Counted from the first letter of the stretch, positions 9,304 to 19,261 are shown. The stretch: DNA of 64,000 nucleotides from Streptomyces qinglanensis (GCF_900111245.1 NZ_FOGO01000002.1:248001-312000); one strand, 5' to 3'. Numbers and translations: made by a program. The notes: a model not told the origin generated them from the sequence alone.

Positions 9304-9468
9304 GGTCGTTCCTCCGGTCCGGGCGCGGGATGCGCTTGTACGCCGTACGCCGCCGTGACGCTAAGGCCGCGGATACGCGGCAGGGCGACCGCGGAATGAA
9401 CCGCGGGTGAATACGGCGCCGTCACCCGCAACCGCCGCCGACCGGACGGGAGGATGCTCCTGTGGATG

Positions 9469-9732
9469 TCAGACGGGAGGCCGGCCGCCGCGGCGGCTGC
9501 CGTCCTCGCGCTCCTCGTCCCATGCCAGCCGCATCGCTTCCGCATGGGCGATCGTCTCGCCGATCCACTCGGGGGCCAGCGAGGTCTTCGCGTAGTCGCG
9601 GGCGCAGGGCAGGCACGCGTACGCGCTGCCGCCGGGCCCGGAACCCGTCTCGATGATCGCGATCAGGGCCCGGTGCCGCACCGGCAGACCGCAGCGGCAA
9701 CACGTGCCCGGGTTGGGACCCTCGGCGTGCAC
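9469..9732 (-). CDS. Small four-cysteine protein, function unknown
   Basis: 87 aa. GTG start at 9732 is fixed by a strong AAGGAGG site 6-7 nt upstream; an upstream ATG at 9777 has none. The protein has CCRC near residue 11 and a YACLPC motif 28 residues later, so the CxxC pairs could bind zinc. The middle is hydrophobic (ALIAIIETGSG), the C-terminus is rich in Arg/Glu/Gly. It stands alone, 160 bp downstream (in transcription direction it reads toward) of the PhoX-like gene. I do not recognise a family with a known role. Confidence 0.75.
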   Translation of the reverse strand: MHAEGPNPGTCCRCGLPVRHRALIAIIETGSGPGGSAYACLPCARDYAKTSLAPEWIGETIAHAEAMRLAWDEEREDGSRRGGRPPV

Positions 9733-10148
9733 GCCGCCACCTCCTTCGCCGTCACTCTCGTCGCTCGACCGCCACATTGCACACGACACCTGCGGTGTAT
9801 CACCGTGCGTGACGCCCTCGGCGGGGCGGCGTGCGTGGGGGCACACGTCCCGCCACCAGGGCCGACCTCCGCCCCTGTTGCATCGTGCCCGGGGCATGCC
9901 CGGGTTGGAGCGATCGTCGTCGTCTCCGTGCACATATGTAGCCGATCGATGACCGTTGTTCTTCCCTTGCCACGCTCCCCACCAAGAGTGACCGCTCGAT
10001 CGGCCGCTTGACGCCCGGGTGCCGAAAACAACACGGCCCCCTCCGGATGTGTACGGAGGGGACCGTGTCGGATGTGCAGGGGGCACGGGCGGGCCACCCG
10101 GACCGGGCGGCCTGCTGTGCCCTGTTCGGCCTACTCGGCCCATGCGGC
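9733..10148. other. Intergenic region between aspS and the small Cys gene
   Basis: 416 bp with no supported gene. It holds the aspS terminator (10031-10068) and presumably the promoter of the small Cys gene. A short hairpin GCCCGGGGCATGCCCGGG lies near 9888-9905. The lower-GC stretch around 9930-9970 (CATATGTAGCCGATCGATG) is the best place for a promoter, but no clear -35/-10 pair can be assigned. Confidence 0.4.
10031..10068 (-). terminator. Intrinsic terminator of aspS
   Basis: 15-bp arms 10031-10045 and 10054-10068 with one mismatch and an 8-nt loop. In the minus-strand direction the hairpin is followed by TGTTTTCGG. It lies 80 bp past the aspS stop. Confidence 0.85.
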
Positions 10149-11945
10149 CTATTCGGCCTGCTTGGCCTTCTCAGCCTGCTTGACCTGCGGAGGCTTGCGC
10201 AGCGAAAGGTGGAGTTCGCGCAGCCGCGCCTCGTCGACCTCGCTCGGGGCGCCCATCATCAGGTCGAGCGCGTTGTTGTTGAGCGGGAAGGCGATGGTCT
10301 CGCGGATGTTGGGCTCGTCCGCGAGCAGCATGACGATGCGGTCGATGCCCGGCGCGATCCCGCCGTGCGGCGGGGCGCCGAAGCGGAAGGCACGCAGCAT
10401 GCCGCCGAACTCGCGCTCGACGTCCTCCTCGGAGTAGCCCGCGATGCCGAACGCCTCGAACATGATCTCCGGTTCGTGGTTCCGGATCGCACCGGAGGAC
10501 AGCTCGACGCCGTTGCAGACGATGTCGTACTGCCAGGCCAGCACATCCAGCGGGTCCTTGGTGCGCAGGGCCTCAAGGCCGCCCTGGGGCATCGAGAACG
10601 GGTTGTGCGAGAACTCGATCTCGCCGGTCTCCTCGTCCTTCTCGAACATCGGGAAGTCCACGATCCAGCAGAACCGGAAGACGTTCTCCTCGAAGTGCCC
10701 GGCGCGCTTGGCGGCCTCGACACGGACCGCGCCCATGATCTTGGAGACCTCGTCGAACTCACCGGCGCCGAAGAAGACCGCATGGCCGGGGACGAGGCCC
10801 AGCGTGTCGGTGAGCGCCTTGACGTCGTCCTCGGTGAGGAACTTGGCGATCGGCCCCGCCAGCGAGCCGTCCTCGCCGACCCGCACCCAGGCCAGACCCT
10901 TGGCACCCTGCTCGACGGCGAAGTCGCCCAGCGAGTCGAAGAACTTGCGCGGCTGGGCCGCGGTGTCCGGCACCGCCAGCGCCCGGACGTGCTTGTCGGC
11001 GAACGCCTTGAACCCGGAGCCGGCGAAGAGCGCGGAGACGTCGGTCAGCTCCAGCCGGGCACGCAGATCCGGCTTGTCCGAGCCGTACTTGACCATCGCC
11101 TCGCGGAACGGGATGCGCGGGAACGGCGAGGTGACCTCGCGGCCCTCGCCCAGCTCCTGGAACAGCTCGGTCATCAGGGTCTCGATGACCTCGAAGACGT
11201 CCTCCTGCTCGACGAAGCTCATCTCCATGTCGAGCTGGTAGAACTCGCCCGGCGAGCGGTCGGCGCGCGCGTCCTCGTCGCGGAAGCAGGGCGCGATCTG
11301 GAAGTAGCGGTCGAACCCGGCGATCATCAGGAGCTGCTTGAACTGCTGCGGCGCCTGCGGCAGCGCGTAGAACCTGCCCGCGTGCAGCCGGGAGGGGACG
11401 AGGAAGTCGCGGGCGCCCTCGGGAGAGGTGGCCGAGAGGATGGGCGTCGCCATCTCGTTGAAGCCCTGCGCGACCATCTTCTCGCGGATGGCGGCGATCA
11501 CCTTGCTGCGCAGCATCACATTGCGGTGCATGCGCTCCCGGCGCAGGTCGAGGAAGCGGTACTCCAGCCGCCGCTCCTCGTTGACGCCGTCCTCGGCGTT
11601 GATGGTGAACGGGATCTGCTCGGCCCCGCCCAGCACCTCGACCTCGGTGACCTCCACCTCGATCTCGCCGGTGGGCAGCTCGGGGTTGACGTTCTCCGCA
11701 CCGCGGGCCGTGACCTTGCCGTCCACCCGCAGGACCGACTCCTTGGCCAGCGAGCCGAGCTGCTCGTCGATCTCACTGGACTCGTCCCGGACCACGAGCT
11801 GGACGATGCCGTGGTGGTCGCGCAGATCGATGAAGAGGATGCCGCCAAGGTTCCGGCGATTGTGCAGCCAGCCGCTCAGCCGGACGTCAGTGCCGACGTC
11901 CGAGGCGCGAAGCTCGCCGCAGGTGTGGGACCGGTACCGATGCAT
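10149..11945 (-). CDS. aspS: Aspartyl-tRNA synthetase
   Basis: 598 aa class IIb synthetase, a usual bacterial length. N-terminal OB-fold (HTCGELRASDVGTDVRLSGW), then class II motif 2 (FRDEDARADRSPGEFYQLD), the bacterial GAD insertion, and motif 3 (GIAPGIDRIVMLL) near the C-terminus. It charges tRNA-Asp with aspartate. The start could be 11948 or 11945 (tandem ATG); homologues begin MHRYRSHTCGEL. The C-terminal tail is a Lys/Gln/Glu-rich extension. Monocistronic with a clear terminator; divergent from the SpoIIE phosphatase gene. Confidence 0.97.
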   Translation of the reverse strand: MHRYRSHTCGELRASDVGTDVRLSGWLHNRRNLGGILFIDLRDHHGIVQLVVRDESSEIDEQLGSLAKESVLRVDGKVTARGAENVNPELPTGEIEVEVTEVEVLGGAEQIPFTINAEDGVNEERRLEYRFLDLRRERMHRNVMLRSKVIAAIREKMVAQGFNEMATPILSATSPEGARDFLVPSRLHAGRFYALPQAPQQFKQLLMIAGFDRYFQIAPCFRDEDARADRSPGEFYQLDMEMSFVEQEDVFEVIETLMTELFQELGEGREVTSPFPRIPFREAMVKYGSDKPDLRARLELTDVSALFAGSGFKAFADKHVRALAVPDTAAQPRKFFDSLGDFAVEQGAKGLAWVRVGEDGSLAGPIAKFLTEDDVKALTDTLGLVPGHAVFFGAGEFDEVSKIMGAVRVEAAKRAGHFEENVFRFCWIVDFPMFEKDEETGEIEFSHNPFSMPQGGLEALRTKDPLDVLAWQYDIVCNGVELSSGAIRNHEPEIMFEAFGIAGYSEEDVEREFGGMLRAFRFGAPPHGGIAPGIDRIVMLLADEPNIRETIAFPLNNNALDLMMGAPSEVDEARLRELHLSLRKPPQVKQAEKAKQAE

Positions 11946-12051
11946 CATTCATCCAAGTCGTTCGGCTCAGGGGTCACAGTGGAGTGCCCCTCAGAGTACC
12001 GCCCTGGGCCACCCCGCCTCGCCCCCGTTTCCCCAACCCGACGACTCTGCA

Positions 12052-12057
12052 TAAAGT
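12052..12057 (+). promoter_or_regulatory. Candidate -10 box of a leaderless SpoIIE-phosphatase transcript
   Basis: TAAAGT is followed by exactly 6 nt and the ATG at 12064, with no ribosome binding site, fitting a leaderless mRNA. Confidence 0.5.
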
Positions 12058-12063
12058 GGTGCA

Positions 12064-14730
12064 ATGCGCACCGACGACGCCCTGGCTGTCCTGGGCGCCG
12101 GGCTCTGGACCTGGGACAACGCCACCGGTCTGGTGACGCTCGACGCCCGCGCGGCCCGCCTCCTGGGGATCGCCGAGGAGCCGCCGGAAGCGCAGACCGG
12201 CACCCACCCCGCCCGCACCTTCTCCGGCAGCGCGGTCCGCTCCCACCTGCACGCCGTCGACTACGTCGGCTTCCAGGGCATCGTCACCCTCGCGCTGGCC
12301 GAGCACACCACCGCCGAGACACTGCTGCGGGTGGTGGACGCCGACGGGCAGGTCCGGCGGACCGTCCGCGTCGTACTGCGCCCCCTGCCTCCTGGCGCCC
12401 AGGAAGCCCCGGACCTCCCGGAGGCTCCCGACGCCCCGGCCGCCGCAGCGCGGGGCGGCGCAGGGACGCCCGAGACCGCCACCGCGCTGACCGGGCTGCT
12501 CTACGAGGTGCCCGAGCCGGAGAGCGCGGCCCGGCCGGAGGAGCCGCAACACCCCTCGGCGGCGGCCCGCGGCCCCGGCGGCCGCACACCGGGCGCGGAA
12601 GCCGCCGGAGGACGCGCCTCCCCGCGCCTCGCCGCCGGAACCGCCCGGGGGCCGCGGTCTGCGGCCGAGTGGGACTGGCGGCGCAACCGCGAAGCGTTCC
12701 TGCTGGACACCGGGCGGGCGCTGGCCGAGGCGTACACCACGGCCGACGTGCTGCGGGTCGCCTCGTCGCTGGCCATGCCGGGCTTCTCTCCCGAGACGCT
12801 GGCCGTCTTCGTCGTCAGCGGTGACCGGCTCACCGTCTACGGCGCCTCCCCCGGCGCACCCCCGCGGCCCGGCCACCCGTCCGTGCCCGGCGGCGGCTAC
12901 GGGCCACGCGGCAGCGGCTCCCGGCTGCACCTCTCGGACCCGGACCCGGCGGCCGAGGCGGTGCGCACGGGCCGCGCCGTCTACCTGCACGACCCCGCCG
13001 AATACACCGGCCGCTTCCCCGCCGCACGCCCCGCCGAGTCCCAGCCCGGGCACGCCGCGTGGGCATTCCTGCCGCTGACCGTCGCCGGGCGCACGATCGG
13101 CGCGTGGATGGCGGCCTTCGCCCGGCCCGTCGCCTTCACCCCGGACGAGCGCGCCCTGCTGACCACAGTGGCGCGGATGCTGGCGCAGTCCCTCTCGCGG
13201 GCCATGCTGAACGAGTCCGAGCGGGAGCTGTCGGCCCGCCTCCAGCGGGTGATGCGGCCCGCGCACAGCCCCGCCGTCCCCGGCATGGACCTGGCGGCGC
13301 GGTACGTACCGACCGGCGGCGGCCTGCAGATCGGCGGCGACTGGTACGACGTCATCCCGCTGCCCTCCGGCCGCACCGCGCTGGTCATCGGCGACGTCCA
13401 GGGCCACGATGTGCGCGCGGCGAGCATCATGGGCCAGTTGCGGGTGGCGGTACGCGCCTACGCCTCCGAGGGGCACCACCCGGACGCGGTGCTCTCCCGC
13501 GCCTCCCGCTTCCTGCACGGCATGGGCGCCGGCGAACGCGTCAACGCACCGCCTCCCACCGCACCGGCCGAGGAGACGGCGGACCACACGCCGCTCGGCG
13601 CGGCCGCGCCGTCCGAGCCCGCCGAACACCCCGAGCCGCGGTTCGCCACCTGCCTCTACGTCGAGGTGGACCAGGAGACCGGAGCACTGGACGTCGCCCG
13701 CGCCGGGCACCCGGACCCCGCGGTGCAGCTTCCGGACGGACCGCTGCTGGTCCGCTCCACCGCCGGGGGCCTGCCGCTGGGCATCGAACCCGACGCGGAG
13801 TACCCCGTCAGCCGGCTGGTGCTGGAGCCGGGGGAGCGGCTGCTGATGTGCACCGACGGGCTGATCGAGGCGGGCGGCCACGACCTGGGGACGGGGTGGG
13901 AGCGGATCAGCCGGGTCGCCGAGGAACTGGCCGGGCAGCTCAGGCAGACCGGGCAGGCCGCCGGGGGTCCGGCGCTCGAGCAGCTCGCCGACGCCCTCGT
14001 GCAGGCCGTGCAGGGCGGCCGCGACACCTCCTGGGGCCCGGCCGGTCCGCCCGCCGACCGGCGCGAGGACGACATCGCGCTGCTGCTGCTCTCCCGCAGC
14101 GCCACCGGCGCGGCCGCCCCGGCGGCCGGGGCGCCGCTCACTGTCCGGCGCACGGTGCTGACCGTCGCGCAGGCCCAGCCGGACCGGATCGCCGACGCCC
14201 GCCACCAACTCCACGACCTGCTGCACGACTGGTGCGATCCGGACCAGGTGGACGGCGCCGTCCTGATGCTCTCGGAGATGCTGACGAACGTCCTGGTGCA
14301 CACGGACGGGGACGCGGTGCTGGTGGCGGAGATCACCGTGCCGCCGCAGGGCGAGGGCCGCACCCTCTGGGTCGGGGTCTCCGACCCCAGCGACGAGCTG
14401 CCGCACCGCCGCAGCCCGGGGGAGCTCGCCTCCTCGGGGCGGGGGCTGATGCTGCTGGGCATGCTCGCCGACCGGTGGGGCGTGGACCCGCGCGGGGAGG
14501 GCAAGCGCACCTGGTTCGAGATCCACGAGCGGGACCCGGCCACCGCAGCGGGCGAGGACCACGCCGTCCCGGGCGGGAGCCCCACGGGCGAGGGAGCCGC
14601 GGGCGGAGGACCTGCGGGCGGAGGACCTGCGGACGCAGCAGCGCGGGAGAGCTCCGGGGAGCCGTCCCTGGACCGGTGGGAGGACCTGGACGCGGACGTC
14701 CCGCTGCCGCTCCCGCCGTACGAGGACTGA
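12064..14730 (+). CDS. Multidomain SpoIIE-family PP2C phosphatase with PAS, GAF and anti-sigma-type ATPase domains
   Basis: 888 aa. Order: PAS-like domain (about 5-105), Ala/Pro/Gly-rich linker, GAF-like domain (about 215-375), SpoIIE phosphatase (about 390-685) with metal-binding GGDWYDV, GDVQGHD and CTDGLIE, then an HATPase_c/RsbW-like domain (about 695-825) with EMLTNVLVHT and GRGLMLLGMLADRWG, and a disordered acidic tail. Such proteins act in partner-switching: the phosphatase dephosphorylates anti-anti-sigma factors, and the kinase domain could phosphorylate them or bind a sigma factor. The sensory domains should respond to a cytoplasmic signal. No anti-sigma antagonist gene is nearby. 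Start chosen by the leaderless box. Confidence 0.9.
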   Translation: MRTDDALAVLGAGLWTWDNATGLVTLDARAARLLGIAEEPPEAQTGTHPARTFSGSAVRSHLHAVDYVGFQGIVTLALAEHTTAETLLRVVDADGQVRRTVRVVLRPLPPGAQEAPDLPEAPDAPAAAARGGAGTPETATALTGLLYEVPEPESAARPEEPQHPSAAARGPGGRTPGAEAAGGRASPRLAAGTARGPRSAAEWDWRRNREAFLLDTGRALAEAYTTADVLRVASSLAMPGFSPETLAVFVVSGDRLTVYGASPGAPPRPGHPSVPGGGYGPRGSGSRLHLSDPDPAAEAVRTGRAVYLHDPAEYTGRFPAARPAESQPGHAAWAFLPLTVAGRTIGAWMAAFARPVAFTPDERALLTTVARMLAQSLSRAMLNESERELSARLQRVMRPAHSPAVPGMDLAARYVPTGGGLQIGGDWYDVIPLPSGRTALVIGDVQGHDVRAASIMGQLRVAVRAYASEGHHPDAVLSRASRFLHGMGAGERVNAPPPTAPAEETADHTPLGAAAPSEPAEHPEPRFATCLYVEVDQETGALDVARAGHPDPAVQLPDGPLLVRSTAGGLPLGIEPDAEYPVSRLVLEPGERLLMCTDGLIEAGGHDLGTGWERISRVAEELAGQLRQTGQAAGGPALEQLADALVQAVQGGRDTSWGPAGPPADRREDDIALLLLSRSATGAAAPAAGAPLTVRRTVLTVAQAQPDRIADARHQLHDLLHDWCDPDQVDGAVLMLSEMLTNVLVHTDGDAVLVAEITVPPQGEGRTLWVGVSDPSDELPHRRSPGELASSGRGLMLLGMLADRWGVDPRGEGKRTWFEIHERDPATAAGEDHAVPGGSPTGEGAAGGGPAGGGPADAAARESSGEPSLDRWEDLDADVPLPLPPYED

Positions 14731-14954
14731 GGGCCCGAGGACACTGGGCGCGTGGGGGGCTGGGGACGCTGAGGGCGTGGGAGGGGCGCGGGGCGTGGGG
14801 CGGGCCGCGGAGCCCAGGGCGGCAGGCGGCTCCGGGGGAGGGCGCGGCAGACCGGCGTGCCGTAGCAGCCCGGCGGCGGGGCGGCGGGGGCCCGGCGGCG
14901 GGGCGCGCGTTGGCGCGAGTGCCCGCGCGCGGCGGCGGCCGCGCGCCTGTCGGC
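14731..14954. other. Convergent intergenic GC-rich stretch
   Basis: 224 bp between the convergent SpoIIE phosphatase and SseB-like genes. Very rich in G on the plus strand with repeated GGCGGGGCGG motifs and GCGCGC-containing inverted repeats (around 14904-14946) that could terminate both transcripts. No gene seen. Confidence 0.4.
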
Positions 14955-15542
14955 TCAGCCGTACATCCGCCGCATCGCGAAGTCGACCATCTCCTCGACG
15001 GCCTTGGCGTCGAAGACCACCCGGTGCTCACCCTCCATGTCGAGCACGAAGCCGTAGCCCGACGGCAGCAGGTCGAGGACCTCGGCACCGGTGATGACGA
15101 AGTACTTCGACTCCTTGCCGGCGTAGGCGCGCAGCTCCTTGAGGGTGCTGAACATCGGGATGACCGGCTGCTGCGTGTTGTGCAGCGCGAGGAACCCGGG
15201 GGTGTCGCCGCGCGGGCAGTAGACCTTCGAGGTGGAGAAGATGCCCTGGAAGTCCTCGGCGCTCATCGAGCCCGTCGTGAAGGCCCGGATCGACTCCTGG
15301 AGGGAGGGCGGCGACGGCTCGGGGTAGAGCGGCTGCTGCACTCCCGGCTGGCCGTACTGCGGCGGACCCTGGTGCGCTCCGTACGGCGGCGGGGGCGGCG
15401 CCTGGTGACCTTGCTGACCGGGATGCGGGCCGTGCCCGGCGTGCTGGTAGCCGTGCCCGCCGTGGCCCTGCCCGTGGCCTTGTCCGGGCTGGGGCCCGTG
15501 GCCCTGTCCGGGTGGGGCACCGGTCTGGTCGTAACCGTACAT
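14955..15542 (-). CDS. SseB-family protein
   Basis: 195 aa. The first 75 residues are a Gly/His/Pro/Gln-rich disordered segment; the rest is an SseB-like domain (FQGIFSTSKVYCPRG, QPVIPMFSTLKELRAYAGKE, ILDLLPSGYGFVLD-like). In enterobacteria SseB-related proteins are annotated as enhancers of sulfurtransferase or type III chaperones, but in actinomycetes the domain has no settled function. Single gene divergent from the large acyl-CoA dehydrogenase gene, so the 117-bp gap must hold both promoters. No obvious ribosome binding site precedes the ATG. Confidence 0.8.
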   Translation of the reverse strand: MYGYDQTGAPPGQGHGPQPGQGHGQGHGGHGYQHAGHGPHPGQQGHQAPPPPPYGAHQGPPQYGQPGVQQPLYPEPSPPSLQESIRAFTTGSMSAEDFQGIFSTSKVYCPRGDTPGFLALHNTQQPVIPMFSTLKELRAYAGKESKYFVITGAEVLDLLPSGYGFVLDMEGEHRVVFDAKAVEEMVDFAMRRMYG

Positions 15543-15659
15543 AGCGAAAAGAGTAACGAGTCACAGAGGGGTGGTGAGGGGTTGCTTCTTATTACCGACG
15601 GGTAGCATCATCTGTGGGACTACCGACAAGTACGAGCGAGCCACTACGGAGCCGTCGCC

Positions 15660-17486
15660 ATGGGGCATTACAAGTCGAATCTCCGCGACATCGAGTTCAA
15701 CCTCTTCGAGGTGCTCGGGCGCGACACGGTGTACGGCACCGGACCGTTCGCGGAGATGGACGTCGAGACCGCCAAGAACGTGCTGTCCGAGATCGCGCGG
15801 CTGGCCGAGAACGAGCTGGCCGCCTCCTACGAGGAGGGCGACCGCAACCCGCCGGTCTTCGACCCGGACACCAACACCGCACCGGTGCCCGCCGCCTTCA
15901 AGAAGAGCTACCAGGCGTACATGGACGCCGAGTGGTGGCGCCTGGGCATCCCGGAGGAGATCGGCGGCACCACGGCGCCGCGCTCGCTGCTCTGGGGCTT
16001 CGCCGAGACGATCCTGGGCTCCAACCCGGCCGTGTGGATGTACGCCTCCGGCCCGGCCTTCGCGGGCGTCCTGCACGAGGAGGGCACCGAGGAGCAGCAC
16101 AAGATCGCCTCGCTGATGGCCGAGAAGCAGTGGGGCTCCACGATGGTGCTCACCGAGCCGGACGCCGGCTCGGACGTCGGCGCCGGCCGCACCAAGGCCA
16201 CCCAGCAGGCCGACGGCACCTGGCACATCGAGGGCGTGAAGCGCTTCATCACCTCCGGTGAGCACGACATGTCCGAGAACATCGTGCACTTCGTGCTGGC
16301 CCGCCCGGAGGGCCACGGCCCCGGCACCAAGGGCCTGTCGCTGTTCATCGTGCCCAAGTACGACTTCGACTGGGAGACCGGCGAGCTGGGCGAGCGCAAC
16401 GGCGTCCACGCCACCAACGTCGAGCACAAGATGGGCCTGAAGGTCTCCAACACCTGCGAGATGACCTTCGGCGCCAACCAGCCCGCCAAGGGCTGGCTGC
16501 TGGGCGAGAAGCACGACGGCATCCGGCAGATGTTCAAGATCATCGAGTTCGCCCGGATGATGGTCGGCACCAAGGCCATCGCCACCCTCTCCACCGGCTA
16601 CCTGAACGCGCTGGAGTACGCCAAGGAGCGGGTGCAGGGCGCCGACCTGGCCCAGTTCACGGACAAGACCGCGCCCCGCGTCACCATCACCCACCACCCG
16701 GACGTACGCCGCGCGCTGCTGACCCAGAAGGCGTACGCCGAGGGCATGCGCGCCCTCGTGCTCTACACCGCCACGGTGCAGGACGAGATCCTGCTCAAGG
16801 AGCACAACGGCGAGGACGCCGCCACGGCCCACCGCCTCAACGACCTGCTGCTGCCGATCGTGAAGGGCTACGGCTCGGAGAAGTCCTACGAGCAGCTCGC
16901 GCAGTCCCTGCAGACCCTGGGCGGCTCCGGCTACCTGCAGGAGTACCCGATCGAGCAGTACATCCGGGACGCCAAGATCGACACCCTCTACGAGGGCACC
17001 ACCGCCATCCAGGGCCAGGACTTCTTCTTCCGCAAGGTCGTCCGCGACCAGGGCCAGGCGCTGACCGCGCTGTCCGAGGAGATCAAGAAGTTCCTCGCCG
17101 AGGCGCAGGGCGGCGAGGAGCTGGCCGCCTCCCGCGACCACCTCGCCAAGGCCGCCGGGGAGCTGGAGGCCATCGTCGGCACCATGCTGACCGACCTGGC
17201 CGCCACCGAGAAGGACGTGAACTCCATCTACAAGGTGGGGCTCAACACCACCCGCTTCCTGCTGGCCGCGGGCGACGTCGTCATCGGCTACCTGCTGCTG
17301 CGCGGCGCCGCCGTGGCCGCCGAGAAGCTGGCGGGTGCCACCGCCAAGGACGTGCCGTTCTACCAGGGCAAGATCGCCGCGGCGAAGTTCTTCGCCGCGA
17401 ACGTGCTGCCGCAGGTCGCCGTCCAGCGCGAGCTGGCCGACACGGTGGACCTCTCGATCATGGAGCTCGACGAGAAGGCGTTCTGA
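15660..17486 (+). CDS. Large acyl-CoA dehydrogenase (FadE5-type, about 600 aa)
   Basis: 608 aa, the long acyl-CoA dehydrogenase class rather than the 380-aa class. The FAD/substrate motifs are visible: [19 protein letters not shown] (central), RFITSGEHD, and in the C-terminal part [38 protein letters not shown], with the catalytic Glu expected in the YEGTT region. It oxidises acyl-CoA to enoyl-CoA in beta-oxidation, passing electrons to ETF. Followed by a strong terminator; no partner gene adjacent. A C-terminal helical domain of about 150 residues follows the core, as usual for this class. Confidence 0.93.
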   Translation: MGHYKSNLRDIEFNLFEVLGRDTVYGTGPFAEMDVETAKNVLSEIARLAENELAASYEEGDRNPPVFDPDTNTAPVPAAFKKSYQAYMDAEWWRLGIPEEIGGTTAPRSLLWGFAETILGSNPAVWMYASGPAFAGVLHEEGTEEQHKIASLMAEKQWGSTMVLTEPDAGSDVGAGRTKATQQADGTWHIEGVKRFITSGEHDMSENIVHFVLARPEGHGPGTKGLSLFIVPKYDFDWETGELGERNGVHATNVEHKMGLKVSNTCEMTFGANQPAKGWLLGEKHDGIRQMFKIIEFARMMVGTKAIATLSTGYLNALEYAKERVQGADLAQFTDKTAPRVTITHHPDVRRALLTQKAYAEGMRALVLYTATVQDEILLKEHNGEDAATAHRLNDLLLPIVKGYGSEKSYEQLAQSLQTLGGSGYLQEYPIEQYIRDAKIDTLYEGTTAIQGQDFFFRKVVRDQGQALTALSEEIKKFLAEAQGGEELAASRDHLAKAAGELEAIVGTMLTDLAATEKDVNSIYKVGLNTTRFLLAAGDVVIGYLLLRGAAVAAEKLAGATAKDVPFYQGKIAAAKFFAANVLPQVAVQRELADTVDLSIMELDEKAF

Positions 17487-17525
17487 GCCCCCCGCGCCCC
17501 TGATGCCGGGCCGGTACCCGGCCCC

Positions 17526-17559
17526 GCGCCCCGCTCCCGCCGCCCTGGGAGCGGGGCGC
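17526..17559 (+). terminator. Strong intrinsic terminator after the acyl-CoA dehydrogenase
   Basis: Perfect 13-bp arms (17526-17538, 17547-17559) with an 8-nt loop, starting 40 bp after the stop codon. No T-run, as usual in these genomes. Confidence 0.85.
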
Positions 17560-17600
17560 TGCCGTGCGGGGCGGGGCCGTGCAGGCCGCTGCCATGCGGG

Positions 17601-17660
17601 GCAGGGGCGTGCAGGGCAGGGGCGTGCAGGGCAGGGGCGTGCAGGGCAGGGGCGCGCAGG
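17601..17660. repeat. 15-bp tandem repeat, 4 copies
   Basis: Unit GCAGGGGCGTGCAGG at 17601, 17616, 17631 and 17646 (last copy one base changed); partial copies upstream. It lies between the terminator and the aminopeptidase promoter and is non-coding. Confidence 0.9.
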
Positions 17661-17756
17661 GCGCGGCCGCTGCCGCAACCGGGGCAAGGCGCCGCCACGG
17701 CGCGCGGCCGGTCCCGAGCGGGGACGACCACACGCCGGCGCCCGGACACCGCGCCG

Positions 17757-17762
17757 TAAGGT
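17757..17762 (+). promoter_or_regulatory. Candidate -10 box of leaderless aminopeptidase transcript
   Basis: TAAGGT followed by 6 nt and ATG 17769, without a ribosome binding site. Confidence 0.5.
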
Positions 17763-17768
17763 GGGCCC

Positions 17769-19067
17769 ATGAGCAACGCCACGCCGTTCGACCGCAGTCA
17801 CACCGACGGTCTGCTGTCCTTCCTCGCCGCCAGCCCCTCCCCCTACCACGCGGTGGCGAACGCGGCCGCGCAACTGGAGAAGGCCGGCTTCCGGCAGGTA
17901 CACGAGACCGAGACGTGGGACGCCACCACGGGCGGCAAGTACGTCCTGCGCGGCGGCGCGCTCATCGCCTGGTACGTCCCCGAAGGCGCCCTGCCGGGCA
18001 CCCCCTTCCGGATCATCGGCGCCCACACCGACTCGCCCAACCTGCGCGTCAAGCCCGTACCCGACACCGGCGCCCACAACTGGCGGCAGATCGCCGTCGA
18101 GATCTACGGCGGCGCCCTGCTCAACACCTGGCTCGACCGCGATCTGGGCCTCAGCGGCCGGCTCACCCTCCGCGACCGCTCCACCCACCTGGTGCACGTC
18201 GACCGCCCCCTGCTGCGCGTACCGCAGCTCGCCATCCACCTCGACCGGCAGGTCAACGACGGCCTCAAGCTGAACCGCCAGCGCCACATGACGCCCGTGT
18301 GGGGCCTCGGCAAGACCGAGGAGGGCGACCTGCTGCGCTTCCTCGCCGAGGAGAGCGGACTGCCGGTGGAGGACATCGCCGGCTGGGACCTGATGACGCA
18401 CAGCGTGGAGCCCCCCGCCTACCTGGGGCGGGACCGCGAACTCGTGGCCGGTCCGCGGATGGACAACCTGCTGTCGGTGCACGCCGGGGTCGCCGCGCTG
18501 ACCGCCGCGGCGGGCCACGGCGCCGACGCCGAGCCCGGCGCGATCCCCGTGCTCGCCGCCTTCGACCACGAGGAGAACGGCAGCCAGTCCGACACCGGCG
18601 CCGACGGACCGCTGCTGGGCTCGGTGCTGGAACGCTCCGTCTTCGCCCGCGGCGGCTCCTACGAGGACCGGGCCCGCGCCTGGGCCGGCACCGTCTGCCT
18701 CTCCTCCGACACCGGGCACGCCGTGCACCCCAACTACCCCGAACGGCACGAGCCCGGCCACCACCCGCTGCCCAACGGCGGCCCGATCCTCAAGGTCAAC
18801 GTCAACCAGCGGTACTCCACGGACGGCTCCGGACGCGCCGTCTTCGCCGCAGCCTGCGAACGCGCGGGCGTCCCGTGGCAGAGCTTCGTCTCCAACAACG
18901 ACGTGCCCTGCGGCACCACCATCGGCCCGATCACCGCCGCACGCCACGGCATCACCACTGTCGACATCGGCGTCGCGATCCTCTCGATGCACTCGGCCCG
19001 GGAGCTGTGCGGCGCCGACGACCCCTACCTGCTGGCCAACTGCCTCACGGCGTTCCTCGGCGAATGA
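17769..19067 (+). CDS. M18-family (aspartyl-type) aminopeptidase
   Basis: 432 aa, the usual M18 length. Metal-binding motifs in order: IIGAHTDSPNLRVKP near residue 83, AFDHEENGSQSD near residue 260, SSDTGHAVHPNYP near residue 317, and the final SMHSARE His. The enzyme is a cytosolic dizinc peptidase that removes N-terminal acidic or hydrophobic residues from peptides, probably as a dodecamer. Start at 17769 sits 6 nt after a -10-like box. Monocistronic, with a hairpin terminator downstream. Confidence 0.95.
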   Translation: MSNATPFDRSHTDGLLSFLAASPSPYHAVANAAAQLEKAGFRQVHETETWDATTGGKYVLRGGALIAWYVPEGALPGTPFRIIGAHTDSPNLRVKPVPDTGAHNWRQIAVEIYGGALLNTWLDRDLGLSGRLTLRDRSTHLVHVDRPLLRVPQLAIHLDRQVNDGLKLNRQRHMTPVWGLGKTEEGDLLRFLAEESGLPVEDIAGWDLMTHSVEPPAYLGRDRELVAGPRMDNLLSVHAGVAALTAAAGHGADAEPGAIPVLAAFDHEENGSQSDTGADGPLLGSVLERSVFARGGSYEDRARAWAGTVCLSSDTGHAVHPNYPERHEPGHHPLPNGGPILKVNVNQRYSTDGSGRAVFAAACERAGVPWQSFVSNNDVPCGTTIGPITAARHGITTVDIGVAILSMHSARELCGADDPYLLANCLTAFLGE

Positions 19068-19103
19068 CCCGGCCCGCGCCCCTGCGACCGTGACCGACCG
19101 CCC

Positions 19104-19137
19104 GTCCCGGACCCCGCGCAGCCGCGGAGTCCGGGAC
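19104..19137 (+). terminator. Intrinsic terminator after the aminopeptidase gene
   Basis: Arms 19104-19118 and 19123-19137 pair almost completely (GTCCCGGAC with GTCCGGGAC plus CGCG core), loop 4 nt, 36 bp after the stop. Confidence 0.75.
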
Positions 19138-19150
19138 CGCGCGGCACGGT

Positions 19151-19175
19151 GATTGCCTCCGACAGAACCGGGTAC
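19151..19175 (+). promoter_or_regulatory. Candidate SigB-type stress promoter
   Basis: GATT (19151-19154), 15 nt, GGGTAC (19170-19175). This fits the GNNT-N14/16-GGGTAC form reported for sigma-B-like factors of Streptomyces. It lies 86 bp before the small membrane protein gene at 19262. Confidence 0.4.
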
Positions 19176-19261
19176 CCGCGCGCGGCAAGCGAATCCGCCC
19201 GGCCGAAGAGCCAGTTCGGCCCGACGAGCCGAGACGGCTCAACCGTGCTTGGAGGCAACGC

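Noticed and set aside
9733-10148. Possible tRNA or small RNA upstream of the small Cys gene
   Set aside because: No cloverleaf with the GGTTCRA motif and no convincing promoter-terminator pair.
14731-14954. Additional gene in the GC-rich convergent gap
   Set aside because: Open frames exist on both strands only because of high GC; no start, ribosome binding site or domain supports them.
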